64,000 nt of DNA from Saccharina japonica. Taxonomy: Eukaryota > Sar > Phaeophyceae > Laminariales > Laminariaceae. The DNA lies in contig MEHQ01004370.1 in NCBI GenBank assembly GCA_008828725.1, positions 124,001 through 188,000 on the forward strand, read 5' to 3'. Positions 9,548 through 20,518 of this stretch are shown in pieces (position 1 is the first letter of the stretch; each line of letters begins with the position of its first letter). The position numbers were made by a program, and so were the translations under genes. Below the pieces are notes generated by a model. That model was not told the origin of the DNA, did not search any database, and worked only from the letters and a program-made list of their open reading frames with translations.

Positions 9548-10670
9548 TTGCGGGGGGCGTACAGCGCACGACCAATGAGCGGCTGACCAGGCGGGTGATG
9601 TTTGGGACGATCGCCGGTGGGACGAACCCGGGGCCTGGCCGACCAGAAAAGAACTGGGCACAATGTCTAGCAGATGACCTCAGGGTTTTTCGAGCGACAG
9701 AGGGCTCCACAGAAAGCTCCCCTTTACTGTTCGGAGCAGAGACGTTACTATGGCCGAGGGCGGCAAAAAAGAGGGGGGTGTGGTATCGGGGGGTTGGCGA
9801 GGCGGCGGACCATTTCATGGCGAGGTGGCACAGGGCCGAAGCGGAGAGGAGCTGGCTACGGCATACAGCTGAGGACGCCAAGAGAGGCGACCAGGAGAGG
9901 GGGGGGGGGGCAGGGGCGGCCGTACTGATACAGCTGTCGACGAATGCAGAAACGAATGATAGATCGTGTGGCCAGATATCGGCTCGACTAGTCTTTGAAT
10001 TCTATTACGAATTTGTTTCCGTTGATGTGTTCACTGGGGGGGGCGCGGCAGAGGTAGTATCGACTCTTGACACCGTTTTGTTTTTAGAGTGGGAATGAGA
10101 TGGCAGAAGGTGTGACATGGTCCCCGTATCAGTTTTTATAGCAGAGACGGGAACTTGTTGTTACCATCGCCTTGAGCTTGCCTTGAGAACTATTTTTATC
10201 TTTTCCTCTCTCGTGTCTTCTTTCTTGCTTTTTTTGCCTTGTTTCTCCCTTTGTTTCCACCCTATGCCGGTGTCTCTCTCTTTTTTCGTGTTGCCTCGCT
10301 CGTGCAGCAGTTATCTGTTCCTCTTGGGCACGTGTGCTTTTCGTCTAGGGGCGCTTCTGGCGCTTCTGGCGCTTCTGTCTCCCTGCGTCATTTGTATTCT
10401 GTTTCATTTCAGAACTTGTTTTATTTTGTCTTTTTTGTTCTTATTTTTTGGCTCGGCTCGTGTCGCTGTGTTCTCGTACCCGATACGTTACGCATCTCAC
10501 TTGCTTTACCCATTAATTTGCGTTTATTTTGTTTTGGTTTTTCTCTGTTTCACAGTCTGTGACCACATAATTTGTATCTCTCTAGGATTGGGAATCAGGA
10601 CAGGCACTGGGTGTACTGATGTGGTTGAGTAGAAAGAACGGGTTTAATGTCAAGACAACAACAACAACAA
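9548..10670 (+). mobile_element. 5'-truncated LINE 3' end
   Basis: From TTGCGGGGGGCGTACAGCGC it is almost identical to 24543-25644, covering the last part of the RT ORF (C-terminal domain, frame open to 10098 because of a 1-base indel near 9956), the 3' UTR and the tail AATGTCAAGACAACAACAAC. The two copies differ by a few substitutions and by a GCGCTTCTG triplication here against one copy at 25346. An abrupt 5' truncation and a CAA-type tail are the signature of target-primed reverse transcription. The open frame at 10117-10632 lies in the 3' UTR and is not called. Confidence 0.85.
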
Positions 10671-13431
10671 CACTGATAATATTTTCCCCCGTTTACTGTG
10701 TATGGTCTGCCCAGAATAGTTTCGTCACCAAGCCTAAGAATCCAGGTCTGAGTTAACATCTACGTTGTATGACTGAAGTCATTGTATGTGGTATTAATAT
10801 ATCCCCTTTTACGTATATGTGGATGGTATGATTAGAACACACAACAAGCGCTATACATTACATGGTCAGATCGCAAAAAAATATAATATTAAGAAGAAAC
10901 GGGATACGGGCCCAGGCTACGAGTATACATTTCTTGTTTGAGAATAATTACTTTTTTAGTATAATCGCTCCCGAATTTCTGGATTTTGTTCCCGGCAAAA
11001 TCTCAGCAGGCCGGATTTCTTGGGGGACTCTTTCTTATGGCATGCCTTTTCTCATGATAGGGCCCGGTACTGTTGGAAAAAAGTCTTCCTGTGGATCTCG
11101 AGAAATTGGAACCGCTTGGCTTTGTGGAACCGCTTGGCTTTGTGGCGCACCCGACCCCCCTGTATTATACTAGATTCGGCGGTAGTTGTTATGCGTTTTC
11201 AAATACTACACCGTAAATAACGTTTGAGTTTTTTTGCACAGGGGTGCGATCGTTTTTCAGCGCTCGTAATTTTCAGAACGAGAAGGTGGTTGCCAAAATA
11301 CCGAACAAAAATGTGTTTTCCGGAAATGTTTGGACGACCAGTAAGTAGTAGATGCGAGCCTTTCGGAGAGAACGTAATAACGTTCGACTTTTTTAGCGCC
11401 CCTTCCTTCTTATACCGTTCGTTCGTTCGTTGTTGAGAAAACAAACACACACACGCTGTGAAAAACGACCGCACCCCCCCTGTGAGAAATAACCCACTTT
11501 ATACGGGAAGCTCGCCGATCTCGTTCCAGAGGAACAGTGTTACCGGTATACCGGTAGGGTATATATATATATATACACAATACGTAGTGCTCACCGTAAC
11601 ACACATATATATACGGACGGGTGATACTCTTACGGGGAACCATACATACATATTATATATCAGGAAGCAGGGACCTCTACGGTAGGCACACAAAAAACAA
11701 TATATTTACCAAGTAGTAAGTAAGTCGTATTGTGGACAAATCTTGGCGGGAAGTAGACTATAGAAGGATGTTAGACTTTGCGCATAATAATAGGTTTCCT
11801 TGGTTTCCGTGGTTTCTTGTTTCCGGCAATGTTATCAGTGATCTAACGTTGAAGCTCATGCTGCACATTGTCGGATGGCAAAGCTAATACGAATATATTT
11901 ACCAATCATTCATTGTTTACGAACAATATTATTTGTGGTCCTATTTACTATGTATGGCCCCCCGTAATATAACACCCCCCCCGCCGGGGATGATTTTGTC
12001 AGCCGATTTTCTCCAAAACATTAGCGGCACACAACAGAAAATGATAGTAGTAGCAGTGACTACTACTGCTGTGTGTGGCAGGATCTCGAGATATTTTTCC
12101 ATTAAACTCATCCCCCGATATGGGTGGCACGTTTGAGCTCAGCGATTAATTCCTGACCGGTTGAGCCCCTCACAAGTCAAAAGGAAAGAGCTAAACTGCA
12201 GGTTAGTATCATACTGTAATAATTCAACTGGTATATTTTGTTTCAACACTGCTATTAATTATTATTACGCGTAGCTCGTATACAGCTCATGCAAAGGTTG
12301 GTCGGATGGCAGTATCTCGTCGGGACCTTTTCCCATTACACTTATCCCCCGATATGAGTTGCACGTTTAAGCTCAACAATTTCTGACCTGTTTAGTTGAG
12401 CCCCTCAAAAGGAAACAGCTAAACTGCCGGTTAGTACCTAATAGTATAATAATTCAACTGGTATATTTTGTTTTACCACTACTTACAGCAGTAGCTATAT
12501 ATATTAAAAAAAAAAAAAAAAACAACAGCTGTGAGCTTTATAGCATATATAAAAATAAATGAAAAAAACAACAGCTGTGAGCTCGTATAGATATAATATA
12601 TATATATATAGCTCATGCTAAAGGTTGGTCGGATCGTGCGAACGTGCGAACTAAATGATTCGAAGCTCATCATCATGTGGGGTGAGATATTGAGCTCCGG
12701 ATGTATGTGAGGAGCTGAGAAAATATTAAGGCACCACCCCTCCATATCGTGGGGGTGTATTATACATCCGATAGACGCGGCGCAACATCGCTCGGCCTTT
12801 TTGCACTACAACAAGCAGTTGTTCCCCCATTTGCCGAGAACAATCAGCTTAAAAAAAAGCGCATTCATCCGAAGGGAGATAGATTTGTGTTGTTGTGCCT
12901 TATTATGTCGTTTTTTGGTCGCTATGTTATTTTATGTTGATTGTTGATTGGGGTCGGTAATTTGGGTTGGGTACGTACTTACTGTAGTCTAATCGTTTTT
13001 TTTTTCACCAGTAGAAGATCCTCTGCGTGTGGAAGTGTAGAACGAACAACCTTGGTTGCTTTTGGACTGGGAGGAGGGTAGTCTACTCGTCTACTCGGCT
13101 AGCGTAATGCATGTGTGTGTTCTTCACATTAAACCTTCCTGTCTACCCGTCGACATCCACCACACCCAGTAGTGTCCGTGCCGATTCTTCATCCTAGAGA
13201 GGTACCAGTTATTATGTGGTCACAAAACTACGACACAGAGATACTGCTGTACGCTGCAGTGCAGTACGCAGAGTAGACAATGCAATAATGCCATATACGA
13301 CAGGCAAGACCTACCGTGTGGTGGTTCTTGTACGTAGCCCCGCCATGAATGAGAACAGCTTTTTAGGAACCGCACTGCTGTACAGAACCCTGTAAATCTG
13401 ACTACACATAATCCCAAGAAGTAAGTGTTCT
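10671..13431. other. Noncoding interval with an imperfect tandem duplication
   Basis: No credible gene in about 2.7 kb. About 235 bp is duplicated: 12070-12260 and 12305-12490 share CATCCCCCGATATG, GAGCCCCTCA and TAATAATTCAACTGGTATAT. A third fragment (GCTCATGCTAAAGGTTGGTC) lies at about 12608. Other contents are the CCGCTTGGCTTTGTGG(A) direct repeat at about 11112-11145, a fragment of the TTTCTTGTTTGAGAATAA family at 10928-11030, (TA)n patches and A-runs. Confidence 0.4.
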
Positions 13432-13616
13432 GTACACAGTACAGGAGACGACCTAATAAGAAACAGGCTAATAAGAAAGCCAGGCTGAGATTTGGAGGAA
13501 AATACGAAATTCAGGAGTCTTTGTATTGAAAATAGTGTAGAAACCACCCTCTCTCGACTAAGAAATCCAGCCTGGACCAGACTTCCTGTTTCTTACTAGG
13601 TGTCCTGTACTGTACC
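13432..13616. mobile_element. MITE of the CAGGCTGG/TTTCTTATTAG family
   Basis: Left end GTACACAGTACAGGAG and right end (inverted) GTACAGTACAGGACAC continue inward as CCTAATAAGAAACAGGC and CCTAGTAAGAAACAGG. In reverse orientation it aligns with 57404-57589. About 185 bp, no coding capacity. The superfamily is not assigned. Confidence 0.6.
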
Positions 13617-13742
13617 CCTCATCGGAGGAACATGCGAGATCCTATAAACGGGTCATAACACTACGATATAGTGTTGGATTTCGTGTCCCTCGGTAAAAAC
13701 TACGTAATGAATGTCTTGAATTATTAGTATGGATTAATTAAA

Positions 13743-15310
13743 GGGCAATGTTCATTTGGGGGTATACCCCCTGGTTTTACGGCCATTTGGGGGTAGGGTC
13801 AAAATGCGCCCGCGGAACGCGCTCCCGCGGGCCCAAACAGGCCTCAAACGCCATTCCGAAGCCCTGGCGAGATGCCCGAAGCCCATGCCAAGCACGCACA
13901 CAACTTTTATTTTTTTTTCAGGCACGTCCTTGGGCCTAACGGGACGGCGGCGCACGAGGGAGCAAACGAAGTCCCCCCTTTGACCACATCTTGGGGGGGG
14001 AAAACCCCACGTACCTACTAATTTTATCTACTCCCCCCGATAGACCACTTTTTTCACCCCGTTTGACCAAAACCATACCCCCTTTTGACCATTTGCGACA
14101 GCCCCAAAAACGACTACAGCAGTACGTATCCACGTCACCGCCCAACAGCCCGAATAGATCACGGGACGGAATACCCAGAACTTGCGAGTAGTCGGGATCG
14201 TTTGCCTCCCAAGAAATAAATTTCGGCACAACTATACAAATCAAATCTTTATAGACGATATGAAGATATCGGCTCGTCTGAGAAAACATGACGGTGATGG
14301 GGGAATCAGAACACATACGAGTACGTGTATACTCGGCGTATGGGTCGTGAGTTGCTGGGTGCTTGGTGCTTGGTGCTTCGTTCCTGGGTGCTGTGGGTCA
14401 TGGATGCGCGGTGTTGGGTTGTTGGACGGGAGGGGTCTTTGGGACACGAGCAACATCAGGCGCAACGACGGTCGTTAGTCTTCTTGAGAAGTGCTTTCCT
14501 CCTGTCCCCAACGTATCCATCCCCGACGGCAGGCTGGTGTGTTCGAGTACAGATCGCCAGGATCACACCCAGCAACCAAGCACCAAGCACCAAGCACCCA
14601 GCAACCCACGACCCATACGCCGAGTATATACGTATGTAGTGTTCTGATTCCCCCATCACCATACATGCAACCAAGCACCAAGCACCAAGCACCCAGCAAC
14701 TCACGACCCATACGCCGAGTATACACGTACTCGTATGTGTTCTGATTCCCCCATCACCGTCATGTTTTCTCAGACGAGCCGATATCTTCATATCGTCTAT
14801 AAAGATTTGAATTGTATAGTTGTGCCGATATTTATTTCTTGGGAGGCAAACGATCCCGACTACTCGCAAGTTCTGGATGTTCCGTCCCGTGGTCTGTTCG
14901 GGCTGTTGGGCGGTGACGACGCGGATACGTACTGCTGTAGTCGTTTTTGAAGCTCTCACAGATGGTCAAAAGGGGGTATGGTTTTGGCCAAACGGGGTGA
15001 AAAAAGTGGTCAATCGGGGGGAGTAGATAAATTTAGTAGGTACGTGGGGTTATCCCCCCCCAAGATGTGGTCAAAGGGGGGACTTCGTTTGCTCCCTCGT
15101 GCGCCGCCGTCCCGTTAGGCCCAAGGACGTGCCTGAAAAAAAAAAAAAGTTGTGTGCGTGCTGGGCATGGGCTTCGGGCATCTCGCCAGGGCTTCGGAAT
15201 GGCGTTTGAGGCCTGTTTGGGCCCGCGGGAGCGCGTTCCGCGGGCGCATTTTGACCCTACCCCCAAATGGCCGTAAAACCAGGGGGTATACCCCCAAATG
15301 ACCATTTCCC
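13743..15310. mobile_element. Foldback DNA element with arms of about 630 bp
   Basis: The segment 13743-14372 is repeated in inverted orientation at about 14680-15310 with few differences. Ends read GGGCAATGTTCATTTGGGGG and (inverted) GGGAAATGGTCATTTGGGGG. The spacer of about 300 bp contains further short inverted ACCAAGC repeats, so almost the whole element can fold. GGGnAATGnTCATTT ends and long TIRs recall Mutator-like elements, but the 9-bp flanks (TTAATTAAA / TTCTTTTTT) do not match and no transposase is present. ORFs in the arms are mirror images of each other and are not called. Confidence 0.85.
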
Positions 15311-15660
15311 TTCTTTTTTCAAGGACCTGGAACTGGCTTCACCGCCGAAAATATGACTCGACCAATCACAGCCCTTCAAAGTGGTCAACACTAATAATAG
15401 TCAGGCGTTTCCGTAGGAAAACATTTTTTCCCATCCCATTTTTTTTCTTTTTTTCCATCTCATCGTCCCCCCCCGGCCTGCCTCTCTGCTGAGGTAGGCC
15501 GAGGTCCGTAAGTGGACTTAAACCTCGAAAGACCACCCAACCCAGACGGATACACGGTCCCTAGCACCGTTCAGAGGGAGATCCTGAGTCTGGCAGTCGG
15601 GAGTTACCGCTATCGTGAGGTCAGAGTAACTCGCGACGCAGCTAGCTCGGGTGGCTGCAG

Positions 15661-17048
15661 ATGGGGTTAAACCCTAACGCCCCGGCTTGGACACCGGGGC
15701 CATGCAGCAGCAGAGAGCACGGAGAGGGTGGCGGAGTGACCGCACACCGTGTGGGTATGCACCAGAGAGAGGAAGGAGGAGAATCCAGAGCTGGAGGGTC
15801 GAGCCGCTCCGGGATGAGGCGTATCTCTGGTACAACAGACAAGCACCGGGTTAACTTTTTTTACTATACCCCGAGAGTGCGCAAAGCAACAGAAAAATAA
15901 CAGATAAGAAGGGCACGAAGGAGGAAAAGGAGGGGACGGGCGAAGCGTAGGCTGGCTAGGAAGGCACCACGCATCGCCCGGGAGAGGCAGCAGAGTACAC
16001 TTGTTAGGGTAGCAACCTGGAATGTGCGGACTCTGGCTGTAAAAGGGGCTAACGGCTATGGGAGAGCCTGCAGCATCCTGTACGAGGCAGCGAGACAAAA
16101 CGTTTCGGTGTTAGGGCTACAGGAGACAAGGAGGGCAGGCCGAACGGAATTCGCAGCAGCAGGGTTTCGGGTGTTCTGCTGTGGCACGGAGACAGGTGGA
16201 ACACACGGTGTGGGAATAGCCGTTAAAGAGTCAATGTGCAGGAACTCTGCGTACACCACCGAATATATCGATGAACACCTTATGGCCATGAGGTTTGAGA
16301 TAACGGGCAACCGCGGAGCGGTCAACTTCGTAGCTGCGTACGCCCAACAGAGGTCGCAACCGCCGACAGCAAGCATAGGTTCTGAGAAAAACTTGACAGC
16401 CTCGTGCGGGGGATCCCTGCCAAGGAGTGTGTCTACGTACTGATGGACGCCAATGCGCGGACGGGAGAGAGGGTGGATGGAGAGGACGAACGTATCATGG
16501 GCGAGCACGGGCGTGATAAGCTGAACGACAATGGCAGGCTACTGCTGACCTTCGCAACGGACAACAGACTAGCAATCACGAACACCTTCTTCCCCACACG
16601 TAAGGGTGGGATATGGCACACATACAACGGCGTATCGGGGGACGAATGCCNGCGCATCGATTACATCCTCACGCGACAGGCACACCGCGGCCGAGTGTCC
16701 AACGTAGTCGTCATTCCCCAACCAGTACGCCCAGTAAAGGCGGACTCAGACCACAACATGGTGGTAGCCACCGTCGACCTCGGTGGCAGACTTGCCCACA
16801 ACCGAGCAGTGCGGACCAAACCGAAACAGCAGCAGTTCAGCCGACAGGAATTGCAGGTCGAAACAGCACAACGGGCGGTGAGCGAGCGGTTCATCCACAA
16901 CCTCGACCAACAACCAGGTGAGCCAGCGACCACCACAGCGGGGATGGCGAACGTTGTTTTACCAATGCCCTCCTCGACGCGGCGCAGACGGTACTACCCG
17001 AGGAACCGCGGAGACGACGCACGCAGGAGTGGTGTGAGACCCCAGTGA
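15661..17048 (+). pseudogene. LINE endonuclease domain, frameshifted
   Basis: The frame opens at ATG 15661, meets TAA at 15898 and continues through an Arg-rich stretch (RRARRRKRRGRAKRR) into RVATWNVRTL and LQETRR, motifs I and II of AP-endonuclease-like LINE nucleases. Around 16347 one base is missing. The next frame then carries MDANARTGER, a GEHG..LNDNGRLL stretch, RIDYIL and SDHNMV, so all catalytic blocks (N, E, D-N, SDH) are represented. It would nick target DNA to prime reverse transcription. An ambiguous base at 16651 falls just before RIDYIL. The frame ends at 17048 with no continuity into the RT. Confidence 0.8.
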
Positions 17049-17204
17049 CGAGAGCAGCTTTGGAGGAGGCCCTTGCCAAGCGGCGGAAGCGCGCCGCGCG
17101 ATAAGGGGCAATTGAACCACAGCGACATGGAGGACCCTCAAAGCAGCATGTAAGGGAGTGACCGCAGCAGTCGAAACGGGCATCTTGCCCACCTCGACAG
17201 GTAC

Positions 17205-19476
17205 GTGGCGGAGCTCGAAGCGGTCTACAAGGACCGCGACATGAGAGGGCTGTACAAACACCTTAAGAGATCAGTGGGCCTCAGCGGGAGGCAAGCGGGG
17301 GGACAGCAGTTCGTCACGGACGAGAATAGGCGTGCTGCTCCGGAGCAAGGAAGACATCCTCCAGCGGTGGGCGGGATTCTTCGGCACCCTCCTCAACACC
17401 AAGTCCCCCACCCTGAACCCAGACATCGCCGAAAAAGTGACGCAACGACCAGCGACAGAGCCACCCGACGGTTGGGAGCGGCGCCAGACCTCGAGGAGGT
17501 GGAACGGGCAACGGAAGGCCTGCAGAACTGGAAGGCACCCGGTCATGACTCCCTCCCTGCCGAGTTGCTTAACATCGATGACGACGAACCCGTCGTCCTG
17601 GAGCGCCTTGATGCCATCCTCGTCGACGTGTGGAACGGGAGGAGAGATCCCGCAAGAGTGGAAGGATGCAACCATCAAAGTGCTGTACAAGAAGGGCGAC
17701 CGGTCCAACTGCAACAACTTCAGGGGGATCTCGCTACTATCGCACGTAGGCAAAGTCCCCGCCAAACTCATCACCAACCGCCTAAGCGCCTTCTGCGAAG
17801 CCAACAACATCCTCCCGGAGGAACAGTGCGGCTTCCGACCTGGTCGATCCACAGTATGCATGCTGTTCGTCGTGCGCCGACTCCAGGAACTAGGGCGGAG
17901 AAGGAGAATACCGCTCTACATGTGCTTCGTCGACCTACAGAAGGCCTATGACTCGGTGGACCGAGAGCTGCTATGGAAGGTGCTGGCCAGGGCCGGGATT
18001 CCTGCGGAGATGGTCGCCGTCATCCGCCAATTCCACGACGGAATGCGGGCCCGGGTGCGCATGGACGATGGAGAACTGTCGGACTGGTTCTTGGTCACGC
18101 AAGGCTTGCGACAAGGGTGTGTGCTGTCCCCACTGCTGTTCAACGTTTTCTTTGCCGCGGCCCTAGAGGTCGTTATCGTACGATTCAGCGAGGACGATGG
18201 TATCATGCAGAACCTAGTGTTCCTGAAGGAGGAGACGGGAGCGGGGACGGAGACACCACTCGACCGCGTACGGAGGGCGGTGTGGGGGATGCTGTATGCC
18301 GATGACGCCGGCGTTGTATCGAGGTCCGCCGACGGACTGGCGAGGATGATGACCATTATCGTGCAGGTGTTTGGGGAGTTCGGGCTGACGGTGTCGGAGA
18401 AGAAGACGGAGACTCTCCTGATGCGCGTAAAGGAGAAGCAGCCAACACCGCCCCCGCCGCCGCTGATCATCGAAGCAGCGGGGCAGAAATACACCCAAAC
18501 CCTCGAGTTCCGGTACCTGGGCGGCCTCGTCAACGAACATGGCGACCTCACCCGGGAGATCAACTTCAGGAGCAGAGCAGCGTCGGCGTGCGTCAGGAGG
18601 TATGGCCCGGAGCTCTTCGATAGGCCGGGAGCACCGTTTCGACTCAAGGCCCGCCTGCTTCAAGCGGAGGCGATGGAGGCACTGCTGTACGGTTGCATGA
18701 CATGGGCCCCACGTCGCGACCACTACCGACTGCTGCGGACGATACACCACCGGCTGCTGCTGCGAGTTATTGGGTACCAGCGCAAGCAAGGCACCTACCG
18801 GCAGCTGTCCTACGCCCAGGCCCTGAAGAGGGTCGGGTGCCAGAGCGTGGAAGCCACTGTCCGGCAGCGGCGCCTACTGTTCGCGGGGGCCGTGGCAAGG
18901 CAGCCAGACGGGCGACTCCCGAAACGACTGATGTTCGGGGAGCTGGTGGGGGGGAAGGACACGGGCGCGGGGTGCCCGGAGCGGAACTGGCAGACGTGCC
19001 TGAAGGACGACTTCAAAGCGTTCGGAGCTACGCACGGCTCTACGGACGACCAGAGACGTGTCTTCGGAGTCCCGAATTCAGTTTGGGCGGAAGCAGCGAA
19101 GGTGAAGGGAGGAAGGCAGTGGTACAAGGGAGTGCTGCAGGGAGCTGAGAGGTTTATGACCTCCTGGCACAAGGACGAAGAGGAGGCTAGCCGGAAACGA
19201 GCGACCAAGCGAGAAAAAGAGCGCAGCAATAATAAAGAGACGCCAAGAACCAACGGGACGGGAGGGGTGCGGAAGAAGGGCGAATCGGCGAGGGAAGGAA
19301 ACAAAGCGAGAAATGGCGGACCGAGTGGCGCGATATGTGCCGGATTGACTCTCCTGGACTGTTTGTTTGTTTGTTTGTTTTGTTTTTTTCTCCCCTCCCC
19401 CCCCACCGCCGCACCATTGCACCACCCCCTCGGGATGACGTGTCAATGTGTTGTCTCTGCGGTCTTGTTTGTTTGA
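17205..19476 (+). pseudogene. LINE reverse transcriptase and C-terminal domain
   Basis: The linker ([14 protein letters not shown]) lies in one frame from 17205; the main frame runs 17332-19476. RT blocks in order: [39 protein letters not shown] (first catalytic Asp), [15 protein letters not shown], and YADDAGVV (catalytic Asp pair, about 18295-18318). The thumb and C-terminal region contain [31 protein letters not shown] and a Lys/Arg-rich tail. Two frame switches near 17455 and 17637 displace [14 protein letters not shown] into the other frame. RT core residues are intact although the whole ORF is not. Neighbouring LINE copies at 9548, 23369, 52230 and 53815 share this C-terminal region. 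Confidence 0.85.
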
Positions 19477-20012
19477 GTGTTTGCTTGTACTTTTGACTTG
19501 TCTCTTTGTCTTTGTCTTTGTCTTTTTCCCTTCGTTGTTTTTGACCTTTTGCAGTTACACTGCTCGCAGGCCGGGGGTACATCAGTCACACGGGACCATA
19601 GTTCCCTTCCCCCGTATCATGTCTGCGTTTATAATCGGGGTGGAGGACTCGATTTGTTTGCCTGACCGGCGTGAACCCGGCACGGAACACCCCGGCATTA
19701 TAGGGGCACCAAGATAGAATCAGGGGGCGTGTACCCCCGATTGGTGATGTTGACTTTTCCATTTTTATTTTTACCTTCACATAGCGTGTAGAGGGGAGCG
19801 GAGGGCTCCAGACTATCTGTTTTTGACTGGCTTTGATCGCTTTGCGGACCCTTCGGGTTCCACTTTTATTTCAGTATACCTTTTTTGGGTAAGTTAGCCT
19901 GTGACCACGGGAATCGACCGTGTCAAGTGTTGGATTAGTACGGACAGATGGAGGTACTGGATAGAGAGACCGGCACGGTTTTCAATGTGAAGACAACAAC
20001 AACAACAACAAC
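19477..20012 (+). other. LINE 3' UTR and CAA-repeat tail
   Basis: Contains (GTTT)n at 19363-19380 just before, T-rich phrases, CTGTGACCAC at 19899-19908, then AATGTGAAGACAACAACAAC at about 19985. The same two signals, at similar spacing, end the LINE copies at 10557/10646 and 25535/25624. Confidence 0.7.
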
Positions 20013-20518
20013 ATTTATTGTCTTCCCGCCCTTCTGTTCTCTCTCCCCCTTTAGTCGTAACGTCGTAACTCAGATTCGGGGTCACTAGTAGGCTCATCTC
20101 CTCCCTCCCCGCTACGGTTACGGTGGTAATATGTTGCAATGCAGTTAGCAGAGCTGGGGAACTTCGTGGATACATGGAAAAAGGGTGAACAATAAAAAAT
20201 ATTGCTTTTTACTATTTTACGTTGCTTGGGTGGGTAATCTAAAATCAGTTAACCATTTACCAGTAGCCCAGTGGGGGGGGGGCGGGGGCGATGCTGCTGT
20301 AGTCGGATGGAGATTGCGGGCGTGTAGTTCAGTTTTGAACACGCATAACATGCTGTAGGGATTTTAGGTGTACCTCTTCGGGCTTGTGTATCCTTTCCCT
20401 GCTAAGTGTACGTGTTATTTAGGATTCTCTGATGGCTCTGCCACTTTTGTGACCACGGGCTTTGATCTTGCTAGATTAGACTATAGGGATTAGCAGCTGA
20501 AACGAGTTTAATGTGAAG
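20013..20518 (+). mobile_element. Noncoding interval ending in a short truncated LINE 3' end
   Basis: No gene. The final part (about 20390-20518) looks like a severely 5'-truncated LINE: TTGTGACCAC at 20447-20456, then GAGTTTAATGTGAAG at 20504-20518, and the tail continues as ACACCAACAATGAC after the inserted hAT-like element at 21944. A G-run lies at 20272-20282. Confidence 0.55.

Larger units (their letters stand above)
15490..20012 (+). mobile_element. Near full-length endonuclease/RT LINE (RTE-like), decayed
   Basis: Order: 5' leader, AP-type endonuclease, reverse transcriptase, C-terminal domain, 3' UTR with GTGACCAC (19901-19908) and tail AATGTGAAGACAACAACAAC. A single long polyprotein with an N-terminal endonuclease and a CAA-type rather than poly-A tail fits RTE-like non-LTR elements. 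The coding part is disrupted by at least a stop at 15898, a 1-base loss near 16347, and frame changes near 17040-17200, 17332, 17455 and 17637. The left border is an estimate: conserved leader-like sequence begins around 15490. Confidence 0.8.

Noticed and set aside
10117..10632. 171-codon frame, hydrophobic, also present at 25111-25494
   Set aside because: It lies in the LINE 3' UTR, is T-rich, and differs in length between two nearly identical copies.
14456..14959. Frame in the foldback element
   Set aside because: It crosses from the spacer into an inverted arm and has mirror counterparts in the other arm; no domain.
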